From Gammaproteobacteria bacterium (GTDB taxonomy: Bacteria; Pseudomonadota; Gammaproteobacteria; Thiohalospirales; Thiohalospiraceae): a stretch of DNA of 19,325 nt. Location: assembly GCA_014762485.1 (NCBI GenBank), contig JABURU010000124.1, forward strand, positions 1 through 19,325, written 5' to 3'. The position numbers and the translations under genes are program-made. The notes beneath the pieces were generated by a model that was given only the letters and a program-made list of their open reading frames with translations, did no database searches and was not told the origin of the DNA. Positions 1-7,481 of this stretch are shown piece by piece. Positions within the stretch are counted from its first letter, which is position 1; the number at the start of each line of letters is the position of its first letter.

Positions 1-449
1 ACGGTCCAGTGCATGATGCGTTCGTTCTTGGTCCAACGTTCAACCGTTTTACCAGAACGACCACCTTCAATCTTCACGGGGCCTTTACCAAAGTGGAACC
101 AAAGCAAGGCGCCTAGAGATACCAGCATACCCAGTGCACCGATAGTCGCGATCGGGCCATTGCGCAACAGGCGCCAGTTTTGGCCTTCACCCTGAATCAG
201 TACACCGTTTACATCTTTATTGGATGTATAACCGGAATTACCTTCACGAACACTGCGCCAGTAGTTGGCACGAGGATTCTCTCCTTGCCAGGTTTTGTCT
301 TCAGCCTGAACCGAAGCGCTCAGTCCCTGATAGACATAACCTGATAAAGGTAGAACAAATACCGCCAGCATCATCATCACAAAAGACCATGCCATGATCT
401 TTTTGCGACGTGCCAATCGGCTTTGTTGGTTAGTTTCTACATTGCTCAT
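1..449 (-). CDS. fdhC: Formate dehydrogenase gamma (cytochrome b) subunit, 3' end cut by window
   Basis: Membrane subunit that anchors periplasmic formate dehydrogenase and passes electrons from FdhB through b haems to quinone. Only the first 149 residues are in the window. I read a cytoplasmic basic N-terminus (RLARRKK), a first membrane helix at about residues 19-40, a periplasmic stretch of about 55 residues with the segment NPRANYWR, a second helix at about 99-118, then VERWTKNERIMHW, where the His before Trp fits the first haem ligand of the FdoI/FdnI-type cytochrome b family. The extra N-terminal helix and periplasmic loop are as I remember FDH3-type gamma subunits, longer than E. coli FdoI. 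The start at 449 is backed by GGAGG six bases upstream. It is the last visible gene of the fdh operon, 13 bases after the small lipoprotein gene. Family assignment is firm; the haem domain cannot be checked beyond the edge. Confidence 0.9.
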   Translation of the reverse strand, partial: MSNVETNQQSRLARRKKIMAWSFVMMMLAVFVLPLSGYVYQGLSASVQAEDKTWQGENPRANYWRSVREGNSGYTSNKDVNGVLIQGEGQNWRLLRNGPIATIGALGMLVSLGALLWFHFGKGPVKIEGGRSGKTVERWTKNERIMHWT

Positions 450-462
450 CGCAACCTCCAGC

Positions 463-663
463 TCAGCGATCCATCTGCGTAGCTTGCAAACGTTTTAGCA
501 AGCGTTGCTGATGTTCGCTGCTCTTTGATACAGCCACCAGGGGATCTGTCGGTCCTTTATAGGAACCAGGGCTATGAATAGTGAAGCTTACACTTTCATA
601 ACAGCCGGTTAACACAACCGACAAGACCGCTACGGGGATTAACACGCTCAATTTTTTGAACAT
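463..663 (-). CDS. Small lipoprotein of unknown function inside the fdh operon
   Basis: A 66-residue predicted lipoprotein: a Lys-rich N-terminus, a hydrophobic stretch and the lipobox LTGC, so the mature protein would start at that Cys and carry only about 46 residues (CYESVSF... ending in ATQMDR). There is no further Cys, so it is not a metal or Fe-S protein. The frame is open from an ATG at 672 (69 residues), but I prefer the second ATG at 663: AGGATGAAG then sits at normal ribosome-binding distance, while at 672 the AGGA abuts the start codon. It lies between fdhB (53 bases upstream, with a hairpin in the gap) and fdhC (13 bases downstream), so it is very probably cotranscribed and made with the membrane-bound complex. 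I do not recognise the family. Assembly or anchoring of the complex is a guess from position alone. Confidence 0.75.
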   Translation of the reverse strand: MFKKLSVLIPVAVLSVVLTGCYESVSFTIHSPGSYKGPTDPLVAVSKSSEHQQRLLKRLQATQMDR

Positions 664-688
664 TGTCTTCATCCTTTTTTATAAACCA

Positions 689-716
689 GGTGTGACACTC
701 GTTAGAGCATCACACC
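689..716 (-). other. Intercistronic RNA hairpin between fdhB and the lipoprotein gene
   Basis: On the minus-strand transcript GGTGTGATGCTC, loop TAAC, GAGTGTCACACC gives a 12-base-pair stem with two adjacent G-U wobbles and a four-base loop. It lies 10 bases after the fdhB stop codon. What follows is TGGTTTATAAAAAAGG, with no U tract, so it is not a standard intrinsic terminator for this strand. It more likely protects the 3' end of upstream fdhAB mRNA or marks a processing site that sets subunit ratios. Confidence 0.6.
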
Positions 717-725
717 CATCGCTTA

Positions 726-1313
726 TCAGGATTTGCCGTAGGCCTTATCCCAACCCCAGGTCTGTGGACGACCGCTACGCTTCATCACACGCTCACGGTA
801 GATGTCGGATACGACATCGCCGTCACCGGCAAGCAGCGCCTTGGTAGAACACATCTCGGCACACAGAGGCAATTTGCCTTCCGCGATACGATTGCGACCA
901 TACTTCTCCAGCTCCGCTGCAGAATTGTCGTCTTCGGGACCACCGGCACAGAAGGTACATTTGTCCATCTTGCCGCGAACACCGAAGGCCGACTCCTGCG
1001 GATACTGAGGAGCACCGAAAGGACAGGCATAGAGGCAGTAACCACAGCCGATACATTTGTCCTTGTCGTGTAGTACAACACCGTCTTCAGTGGTGTAGAA
1101 CACATCAGTAGGACAAACCGCCATACAAGGCGCATCGGTACAGTGCATACATGCAACTGAGATAGATTTCTCACCTGGCTCACCGTCATTCAGTGTTACT
1201 ACTCGACGACGGTTTACACCCCAGGGTACCTCGTGTTCGTTTTTACATGCTGTCACACAGCCGTTGCACTCGATGCAGCGCTCTGCGTCACATAGGAACT
1301 TCATACGAGCCAT
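726..1313 (-). CDS. fdhB: Formate dehydrogenase iron-sulfur (beta) subunit
   Basis: A 195-residue electron-transfer subunit that relays electrons from FdhA to the membrane cytochrome. Four [4Fe-4S] binding groups are visible: Cys13, 16, 19 and 23 (CIECNGCVTAC); Cys55, 58, 63 and 67; Cys87, 90, 93 and 97 (CIGCGYCLYACP); and Cys119 and 122 with Cys151 and 155. An additional Cys8 lies ahead of the first group. Unlike E. coli FdnH/FdoH there is no C-terminal membrane helix, so it is a soluble subunit docked between FdhA and FdhC, as in the short FDH3-type beta subunits. It has no signal peptide and presumably leaves the cell bound to Tat-exported FdhA. The start is supported by AAGGAGA eight bases upstream. 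It follows fdhA by 25 bases. Confidence 0.95.
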   Translation of the reverse strand: MARMKFLCDAERCIECNGCVTACKNEHEVPWGVNRRRVVTLNDGEPGEKSISVACMHCTDAPCMAVCPTDVFYTTEDGVVLHDKDKCIGCGYCLYACPFGAPQYPQESAFGVRGKMDKCTFCAGGPEDDNSAAELEKYGRNRIAEGKLPLCAEMCSTKALLAGDGDVVSDIYRERVMKRSGRPQTWGWDKAYGKS

Positions 1314-1338
1314 TGTGTTGTCTCCTTATTAGTCTGCA

Positions 1339-4218
1339 TCAAGCTTTAGAGATACGGCACAGAGAGGCTTTAGTTTCCTGCATCTGTGTTACCGAATCAT
1401 AACCATAGGTAAAGATGGTGTTCGCCGCTTCACCCACAACGTAAGGCTGGGTGCCTTCGGGATACTTGTCACGCAGGTTCTTGCCCTGGAACTCACCGCC
1501 GAAGTGGAATGGTGTAAACACCACGCCCTCTTTCACTCGGCGAGTAACCATTGCCTTGACCTTGATACGACCGCCCTCAGGACCTTCAACCCAAATGCTG
1601 TCACCATCCCTGATACCGTTGTTATTGGCATCTACTGGATTGATCTCTGCGAACATATCCTGCTGCAGTTCAGCCAACCATGGATTAGAACGGGTCTCTT
1701 CACCGCCTCCTTCATACTCAACCAGACGACCACTGGTGTGGATCAGTGGGAAGTCGTTGGAGTAATCCTTGGACTGGATAGAAGCGTAGCGAGTAGGCAG
1801 ACGATAGTGCGACTTGCGGTCCTCGTAAGTTGGGTACTTGGCCACCAGATCACGGCGATTGGTGTACAGAGGCTCACGATGTACCGGTACCGGATCCGGG
1901 AAGGTCCAGACCACGGCGCGGGCCTTGGCGTTACCAAATGGTGCACAACCGTGCTTGATAGCAACACGCTGGATACCGCCGGATACATCGGTCTTCCAGT
2001 TCTTACCTTCGGCGGCCTTCTTCTCAGCCGCGGTCAGGTCATTCCACCAGCCCAGCTTCTTCAGCATCGCGGCGGTAAACTCTGGATAACCATCCTTAAT
2101 CTCAGCGCCTTTACTGTAGGAACCGTCAGCCAGCAGGCTAACACCATCACGTTCCACACCGAAGCGAGCACGGAAGTTCAGGCCACCTTCGGCAACGCTC
2201 TTGCTGGTGTCATATAGAATGGGTGTACCTGGGTGCTTCTGCTCCGCAGTACCCCAGCATGGCCATGGCATACCGTAGTATTCGCCATTGGTAGAACCAC
2301 CTTCACCCTTCAGGGTAGTGGTGTTAAAGGTGTGCCAGTTTTGCTGATGCTCTTTCAGACGCTCAGGTGACTGACCGGTGTAGCCGATGGTCCACATACC
2401 CTTGTTAAATTCGCGGGTGATGTCTTCGATCAGAGGCTCTTCACCGTTAACCTTGATGTTCTTCAGCAGCTGATCCGCAAAGCCCAGCTTCTTGGCCAGC
2501 TTGTTCATGATGGTGTGATCAGGCAGAGATTCGAATAGTGGATCGAAAATCGTGTCACGCCACTGCAGTGAACGGTTAGAGGCGGTTACCGAACCGTAGG
2601 TCTCGAACTGGGTCGCCGCTGGCAGCAGGTATACGCCATCGGTACGGTCATGCATTACCGCCGAAACGGTTGGGTATGGATCGATGATCACCATCATATC
2701 CAGTTTTTCCATCGCTTCCTTCATCTCTGGACCACGGGTCTGAGAGTTAGGTGCATGGCCCCACAGAACCATCGCTCGAATATTGTCTTTCTGGGCAATA
2801 TTCTTCTTGTCTTCCAGGATACCGTCAATCCAGCGAGAAACCGGGATACCTTTGGTATTCATTGGAGAAACAGGCTTGCCTTTGGCTTTTTCATAGCTGC
2901 CCTTATCAAAACGTGATGCAACCCAGTTGTAATCCAGGTCCCAAACGCCAGACCAGTGCTTCCAGGCACCAGCAGACAGGCCATAGTAGCCAGGCAGGGA
3001 GTGTGACAGTACGCAGAAATCGGTCGCGCCCTGTACGTTATCGTGACCACGGAAGATGTTGGTACCGCCACCGGCTGTACCCATGTTACCCAGCGCCAGC
3101 TGGAAGGCACAGTAAGAACGAGTGTTGTTGTTACCGATGGTGTGCTGAGTACCACCCATACACCAGATGAAGGTTCCTGGAGTGTTCTTCGCCATCATCT
3201 CTGCGGCAGCACGAACATCCGCTTCACCGATACCGGTGACACGCTCAACTTCTTTAGGCGTCCACTTGGCAACTTCGGAACGGATTTCATCCATACCGTA
3301 TACACGTTGCTTAATGAAGTTCTTGTCTTCCCAGCCATTCTTAAAGATGTGCCACATCATGCCCCAGATAATGGCTACGTCGGAGCCAGGACGGATAGGC
3401 AGGTGCAGGTCAGAATGGGCAGCGGTACGAGTATAGCGTGGGTCGATACATACGACCTTGGCGCCACTTTCCTTCGCACGCATGATGTGCTGTACCGCAA
3501 CAGGGTGCGCTTCAGCAGGGTTAGAACCGATCAACAATACCGACTTGGAGTTGTGTATATCGTTGAAGGAGTTGGTCATCGCACCGTAACCCCAGGTGTT
3601 GGCTACACCGGCGACCGTGGTGGAGTGACAGATACGTGCCTGGTGGTCAACGTTGTTGGTACCCCAGAGGGCAGCAAACTTACGGAACAGGTAGGCCTGT
3701 TCGTTGTTGAACTTGGCAGAACCCAGCCAGTAAACCGAGTCAGGACCAGATTGCTCACGGATAGACAGCATCTTGTCGCCGATTTCGTTAACCGCCTGCT
3801 CCCATGAAACGCGCTTCCACTTGCCGCCTTCCATTTTCATTGGGTATTTCAGGCGACGTTCACCGTGGCCGTGCTCACGTACAGAAGCACCCTTGGCACA
3901 GTGTGCACCCAGGTTAAACGGATGGTCGAAGGCTGGCTCCTGGCCAGTCCATACACCGTTTTCAACTTCGGCGTAGATACCACAACCTACTGAACAGTGA
4001 GTACATACACTACGTACCGTTTCGGTCTTACCACCGGCAGTTGATGCGGCCTCGGCCTTCTTCATCATACCTGGTGTCAGCATGGTACCCAGAGCGGCAC
4101 CACCTGCGGCGATACCGGAATTTCTCAGAAAGGCTCGACGGCTGATGCCATTACCTGTCTGACCTGTCATCTGATCGGCTTGCTGCGCGACCTGAGACGA
4201 TTTCTTTTTCAATTTCAT
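1339..4218 (-). CDS. fdhA: Formate dehydrogenase catalytic (alpha) subunit, cysteine type, Tat-exported
   Basis: A 959-residue Mo/W-bis-MGD enzyme that oxidises formate to CO2 in the periplasm. The N-terminus has a twin-arginine signal (SRRAFLRNSG, Arg27-Arg28) with a hydrophobic Ala/Gly stretch and probable cleavage after AEA near residue 58. A [4Fe-4S] site follows with Cys72, 75, 79 and Cys107. The metal-ligand position reads ARICHSTTV with Cys197 followed by His198, as expected of formate dehydrogenases. The codon at 3628-3630 is TGT, so this is a cysteine enzyme, not a selenocysteine one, and needs no SECIS element. The C-terminal third (from about residue 815, HTSGRLVEYEGGGEETRSNPW) fits the dinucleotide-binding domain. 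GAGGAG lies upstream of the start. Nearby tupABC makes tungsten as plausible as molybdenum; sequence alone does not decide. Confidence 0.96.
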   Translation of the reverse strand: MKLKKKSSQVAQQADQMTGQTGNGISRRAFLRNSGIAAGGAALGTMLTPGMMKKAEAASTAGGKTETVRSVCTHCSVGCGIYAEVENGVWTGQEPAFDHPFNLGAHCAKGASVREHGHGERRLKYPMKMEGGKWKRVSWEQAVNEIGDKMLSIREQSGPDSVYWLGSAKFNNEQAYLFRKFAALWGTNNVDHQARICHSTTVAGVANTWGYGAMTNSFNDIHNSKSVLLIGSNPAEAHPVAVQHIMRAKESGAKVVCIDPRYTRTAAHSDLHLPIRPGSDVAIIWGMMWHIFKNGWEDKNFIKQRVYGMDEIRSEVAKWTPKEVERVTGIGEADVRAAAEMMAKNTPGTFIWCMGGTQHTIGNNNTRSYCAFQLALGNMGTAGGGTNIFRGHDNVQGATDFCVLSHSLPGYYGLSAGAWKHWSGVWDLDYNWVASRFDKGSYEKAKGKPVSPMNTKGIPVSRWIDGILEDKKNIAQKDNIRAMVLWGHAPNSQTRGPEMKEAMEKLDMMVIIDPYPTVSAVMHDRTDGVYLLPAATQFETYGSVTASNRSLQWRDTIFDPLFESLPDHTIMNKLAKKLGFADQLLKNIKVNGEEPLIEDITREFNKGMWTIGYTGQSPERLKEHQQNWHTFNTTTLKGEGGSTNGEYYGMPWPCWGTAEQKHPGTPILYDTSKSVAEGGLNFRARFGVERDGVSLLADGSYSKGAEIKDGYPEFTAAMLKKLGWWNDLTAAEKKAAEGKNWKTDVSGGIQRVAIKHGCAPFGNAKARAVVWTFPDPVPVHREPLYTNRRDLVAKYPTYEDRKSHYRLPTRYASIQSKDYSNDFPLIHTSGRLVEYEGGGEETRSNPWLAELQQDMFAEINPVDANNNGIRDGDSIWVEGPEGGRIKVKAMVTRRVKEGVVFTPFHFGGEFQGKNLRDKYPEGTQPYVVGEAANTIFTYGYDSVTQMQETKASLCRISKA

Positions 4219-4244
4219 CTGCTAGCTCCTCAGTTACGCAACAA

Positions 4245-4439
4245 TTACGAACGAGCGGATTTATAGTAATCACGAATATGTTGAGTTTCGTGATATCCCT
4301 TGGCAGCGGTCTTCTTCACCTCAGCGGGCTCAACGCTCGCCACGGCTTCGCCAGTTGCCATCCCCAACGCCACTGCACCACCTGCAGCTGCGGCGCCTTT
4401 CAAGAACTCACGTCTTTCCAGGGTTTTTTTCTCAGCCAT
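4245..4439 (-). CDS. fdhX: Small Tat-signal protein of formate dehydrogenase regions (FdhX type)
   Basis: A 64-residue protein consisting almost entirely of a twin-arginine signal: ERREFLKGAAAAGGAVALG at residues 8-26 with Arg9-Arg10, then a short polar tail with HETQHIRDYYKSARS. It matches the family I know as the formate dehydrogenase region TAT target (TIGR02811 type), found directly before the catalytic subunit gene in epsilon- and gammaproteobacterial fdh clusters. Here too it precedes fdhA by 26 bases. GAGAGGAG sits seven bases before the start. Its biochemical role is not established as far as I know; proposals involve maturation or export of FdhA. The symbol follows usage in Shewanella-type clusters and is less certain than the family. 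Confidence 0.85.
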   Translation of the reverse strand: MAEKKTLERREFLKGAAAAGGAVALGMATGEAVASVEPAEVKKTAAKGYHETQHIRDYYKSARS

Positions 4440-4499
4440 CGTTTTACTCCTCTCACAAATGCGAGAAACTAAATTGACCCTCGGTTTCCCAAGAGCCCC

Positions 4500-5135
4500 T
4501 TATGTCATCATTGAGAAATAGGCTTCCTCAATGTCCATAAACTGCTTGCCCAGTTGGCCCACTGAACGATAAAAGCGGGCCGCATCGGCAACCATCAAAT
4601 CTTCCATAAAGCGCCCAATCCAGGACCCGATATGTTGTTGAAAGAAATCCTTCTGCTGGTCATAACCGATGCCTTCTTGCAGCATCATGGCCATCACCTC
4701 GAACAATGCAGCGGCATGGTCTTCCGGTTCATGCACCGAATCTTCACGCTCATAACCGAGTATCTGCAGATCCTGACGAAGTTTGGCCAGCGGCTTTTCC
4801 ATCAGGAACCCGGTTAAATACCAGGATGCAAATGGCACCAGCTCACCGCGTCCAATACCGATAAATAACTGGTGATATTCATCTGCCAGCTCATCGGTCT
4901 TGGCCATATCTGCGGCCATTCTGAGCTCAGCCCAGGCCTTTACCATCGGCGAGGCGTCATCTGGTTGAGCCTCAATCTGACGCAACTGGTTTAACAGGCT
5001 TTCATCCGGCTCAGCTCTCAGCATTTGAGCCAGCAGCATGTACAACTGCATACGCAGTGCCTGCTCTTCCTCTTGCGCCATCTCGGCTGAAATTTCCTCT
5101 TCGCGTGATTGTTCTAATGCGTTATTCATTCTCAT
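4500..5135 (-). CDS. TorD/DmsD-family chaperone for formate dehydrogenase
   Basis: A 211-residue, all-helical, acidic cytoplasmic chaperone of the TorD/DmsD group, expected to bind the Tat signal or the apo form of FdhA until cofactor insertion is complete. Family signs: the LYMLLAQMLR start of helix 1, YHQLFIGIGRGELVPFASWYLTGFL, and the EPEDHAAALFEVMA signature of this family. The frame opens at 5135 (Met1) with Met3 at 5129; neither has a strong ribosome site. The first 18-28 residues are acidic and precede the usual family start, so Met19 (5081) or Met29 (5051) could be the true start. That matters because a sigma-54-like promoter at 5147-5162 would begin transcripts at about 5136, leaving no leader for Met1. 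Between the Fe-S protein gene and fdhX, in the fdh operon. Confidence 0.88.
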   Translation of the reverse strand: MRMNNALEQSREEEISAEMAQEEEQALRMQLYMLLAQMLRAEPDESLLNQLRQIEAQPDDASPMVKAWAELRMAADMAKTDELADEYHQLFIGIGRGELVPFASWYLTGFLMEKPLAKLRQDLQILGYEREDSVHEPEDHAAALFEVMAMMLQEGIGYDQQKDFFQQHIGSWIGRFMEDLMVADAARFYRSVGQLGKQFMDIEEAYFSMMT

Positions 5136-5146
5136 TTACCTATGTA

Positions 5147-5162
5147 TGCAGTTAACGAGCCA
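5147..5162 (-). promoter_or_regulatory. Candidate sigma-54 (-24/-12) promoter before the torD-like gene
   Basis: Minus strand reads TGGCTCGTTAACTGCA. Against the remembered consensus TGGCACG-N4-TTGCA it differs at two positions, and GG and GC are separated by the required 10 bases. Predicted start of transcription is near 5136, one base from the first ATG of the torD-like frame, which is awkward unless translation starts further in. Paired quasi-palindromes at 5244-5277 lie about 108-141 bases upstream, a typical enhancer distance. Confidence 0.45.
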
Positions 5163-5197
5163 GTTAATTTGGGAATAAAGGGAGAAATAAGGAGTGA

Positions 5198-5219
5198 TAT
5201 TCCAAACAGTGTTGGAATA
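5198..5219. repeat. Inverted repeat in the gap before the torD-like gene
   Basis: TATTCCAA, loop ACAGTG, TTGGAATA: a perfect 8-bp stem. The right arm overlaps a second palindrome GGAATAATTCC at 5214-5224, and GGGAAT occurs again at 5171-5176. No U tract follows on the minus-strand transcript. It could be an mRNA processing hairpin or a protein-binding site between the enhancer-like repeats and the -24/-12 element. Confidence 0.4.
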
Positions 5220-5243
5220 ATTCCCCTGCACTCCATCAGGTTG

Positions 5244-5277
5244 GTCATTTTGTCGCGGGCCATTTTGTCCCCCGACA
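5244..5277. promoter_or_regulatory. Tandem candidate activator-binding sites
   Basis: GTCATTTTGTC at 5244-5254 is repeated 15 bases on as GCCATTTTGTC at 5259-5269, and the second copy runs into TGTC-CCCC-GACA (5266-5277). The first 11-mer is identical to one upstream of the tup promoter (17500-17510). Position relative to the -24/-12 element at 5147-5162 suits an NtrC-type enhancer. The site is inferred from repetition only. Confidence 0.4.
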
Positions 5278-5313
5278 CAATTACGCCACATTGCCAGCTG
5301 CTCATGCCCATCT

Positions 5314-6912
5314 TCAGCTATTTAGCTCTTGGGCAAACATGTCGCGAACGCGGCAGTCTTCACACATCAACAGGCGGCGTTTTTGTTCCTCAGACTGGAA
5401 CATATGGTGGCCACTGAGCTTTTCCTGGATCAGGCCAATGGCGCTTTGCGTGGCGAATGGCTTGCCACAGCTGGTACAGCAGAACGGTTCTTCTTCATGC
5501 AGGGTGCGTTGCTCCTGTGCCCAGTCATTGCGGAAGGCGTAACGCGACTCCAGTGTGATGGCATTCTCAGGACAGGCCTTGCTACACATGCCGCACTGTA
5601 CACAGGATGATTCGTGGAAATTCAGCTTGGGAACGTCATTACCATCAGACAGCGCCTCGGCCGGGCACACCGCGACACAAGACATACACAAGGTACAGCT
5701 ATCTTTGTTGACACTGATCTGGCCAAACGGCGCCCCGGCGGGCATGGCAATCACTTCCGGTTGTTCAGATGCATGCTGATATAAATGGTCAACCGCCCCG
5801 CGCAAGGTATAACGCTTTTCATCCAGCAGCATGAACGAAGCTACCGGGAGCGGCTCAGCGCTATCCGTGAAACTCGCCACAGATGCCAGTGAGCCAGCCC
5901 CCTGCTCGCTATCCAGCACCGTAATGCGGTTGGCATCAAAGCCCATACCTGTTAACAGGCTGCGTGCGTATTCCAGTTGTGAGGCCAGCGCGTCATGTAC
6001 CTTTTGCTGGCTAGCCTGTAACAGGATGACCACTTGATGAGCGGAGAATGCCAAGGTAGATAACCACATCTCCATTCCCACAGAGCCAGCCTCTTCCACG
6101 ACAAACGGCATGACATGCTCACCCAGTTCGGACAGCTGCTCCTGCACCCATTCTTCACCCGCTTCGCTGTCATGAATTAACAGCGTGGCATGTTGTCCGC
6201 CCGCTTCGTTGTAGGCCTGCAGCAAACGACGGACACGGTTTAATGTGTCATTCAAGCGAGGATAGGCATAACGGATCGCGCCGGTAGGACAAACCGTGGC
6301 GCAGGTACCACCGCCCTGACATAAAAAAGGATCGACGCTGATCTTTTCGGCCAGAGAAGTAATCGCTTCGGCGGGACAGGCGTCCAGGCAACGTCGGCAT
6401 GCCTCCAGGCCTCGTCGCCCGTGAGCACAGATGTTTTCGTTGTATTCAAAAAACTTGGGCTTCTCAAACTCACCCTGCATCTCTTCAATTTGCTCGATCG
6501 CAAACTGAACCGCCTCATCCCCCTTAGGCGCAAAGTAACCAAACGGTTGCATCTCGCGCTGCCAGTATGGCTTGGCGGAAAGGTCCAGTACCAGGTCAAA
6601 GTACTTGGTCTTGTCACCTTTTAGCATCGCCAGATTCATCTCGCCTTTGTCACCTTCGACAAACGCGGAGAATTCACCCGGGTGGCCTTCCAGCTTGCTG
6701 ACCATCGGTGTGTGCACACTATCTAATGCCGCCATACTGGCTTTTACTTTCTCAAACTCAGCTGGCTCGGCAATGATTAATACACTTCCCCTGGACTGGT
6801 AGGTTACCAGCGAGGTGGATTGCACCTGTATATCCTGTATCGCCTGCATTGCTGACAAGCGTGCCTGGCCATTGGTGCTGCTAGCTTTTAATTTGGAAAT
6901 CATCTCACTCAT
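5314..6912 (-). CDS. Multi-cluster ferredoxin-like protein of fdh clusters
   Basis: A 532-residue cytoplasmic Fe-S protein with no signal or membrane helix. Visible groups: Cys162, 172, 175 and 179 (long first spacing, ending CRRCLDACP); Cys198, 204 and 208 (CX5CX3CP); Cys406, 409, 412 and 416; Cys437, 440, 443 and 447, both classical CX2CX2CX3CP ferredoxin motifs. Between them (about 225-400) is a cluster-free alpha/beta region with HATLLIHDSEAGEEW and VEEAGSVGMEMWLSTLAF. The C-terminus has CCTSC (478-482) and CEDC (517-520), a zinc-ribbon-like pair. Genes of this type stand near fdhA in many epsilon- and gammaproteobacterial clusters; a role in electron delivery or FDH maturation is likely but unproven. 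It starts 17 bases after the DUF3306 gene and is followed by a 178-base gap. Confidence 0.85.
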   Translation of the reverse strand: MSEMISKLKASSTNGQARLSAMQAIQDIQVQSTSLVTYQSRGSVLIIAEPAEFEKVKASMAALDSVHTPMVSKLEGHPGEFSAFVEGDKGEMNLAMLKGDKTKYFDLVLDLSAKPYWQREMQPFGYFAPKGDEAVQFAIEQIEEMQGEFEKPKFFEYNENICAHGRRGLEACRRCLDACPAEAITSLAEKISVDPFLCQGGGTCATVCPTGAIRYAYPRLNDTLNRVRRLLQAYNEAGGQHATLLIHDSEAGEEWVQEQLSELGEHVMPFVVEEAGSVGMEMWLSTLAFSAHQVVILLQASQQKVHDALASQLEYARSLLTGMGFDANRITVLDSEQGAGSLASVASFTDSAEPLPVASFMLLDEKRYTLRGAVDHLYQHASEQPEVIAMPAGAPFGQISVNKDSCTLCMSCVAVCPAEALSDGNDVPKLNFHESSCVQCGMCSKACPENAITLESRYAFRNDWAQEQRTLHEEEPFCCTSCGKPFATQSAIGLIQEKLSGHHMFQSEEQKRRLLMCEDCRVRDMFAQELNS

Positions 6913-6929
6913 TTATTTGTCCTGATTGG

Positions 6930-7481
6930 TTAGATCTCTTCGGCTTCGCCCAAGTCATCGATTGGATCCTCAATATCATCTTCATACCCGGTCTCGTCAT
7001 CAGTCTGACTCATGGCAACCGGCTCTTCTTGTTCTAGCTCTTCATTCTCGGCCTGCATCCGCTCTTTGGCTTCTGCCTCGGCCTGCATCTGCTTTTCTTT
7101 CTCACGCTGCTCTTCCACCTTTGCCATACGCTTCATGTCATGGGTAATGATGTCGCCCAGGACCTCAAAGGTAGTGTAATCCTCATCATAGTCATCCAGG
7201 CCATCGACAATGTTCAGTCCAGGCATATGAAACATTTTGCGCAGTGCCGCCTTGCGCACCTGTTCACTGACCTTTTCTGATAAAAATATGCCGTAATCGC
7301 TAGACTCATTTAATGAATCCAGTGATGGCATATCGTTATCGGTGAGTTCGTTAATGGCTTCTTTCTGCTGCTGCAGTTCTTCTTCGGTAAGAGTCTGCTC
7401 TTCTTCTACCGGTAACTGCTTTTCTGCACGCTGTTGCTGTTTTAGGCGTGACCAACGATTTGCAAACCCCTCTTTACTCAT
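6930..7481 (-). CDS. DUF3306 family protein
   Basis: A 183-residue cytoplasmic, strongly acidic, low-complexity protein. The N-terminus GFANRWSRLK matches the conserved opening of DUF3306 proteins. The middle (about 50-120) has a more ordered part with YGIFLSEKVSEQVRKAALRKMF and FHMPGLNIVDGLDDYDEDY; the rest is a Glu/Gln/Lys-rich coiled-coil-like stretch and an acidic tail ending DDLGEAEEI. No Cys ligands or membrane segments. The start codon overlaps the stop of the DUF3305 gene by four bases (ATGA), so the two are translationally coupled. DUF3305/DUF3306 pairs are known companions of formate dehydrogenase clusters; their function is not established. Confidence 0.85.
   Translation of the reverse strand: MSKEGFANRWSRLKQQQRAEKQLPVEEEQTLTEEELQQQKEAINELTDNDMPSLDSLNESSDYGIFLSEKVSEQVRKAALRKMFHMPGLNIVDGLDDYDEDYTTFEVLGDIITHDMKRMAKVEEQREKEKQMQAEAEAKERMQAENEELEQEEPVAMSQTDDETGYEDDIEDPIDDLGEAEEI

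Noticed and set aside
3628..3630. Selenocysteine at the FdhA active site
   Set aside because: The codon is TGT (Cys); there is no in-frame TGA in fdhA.
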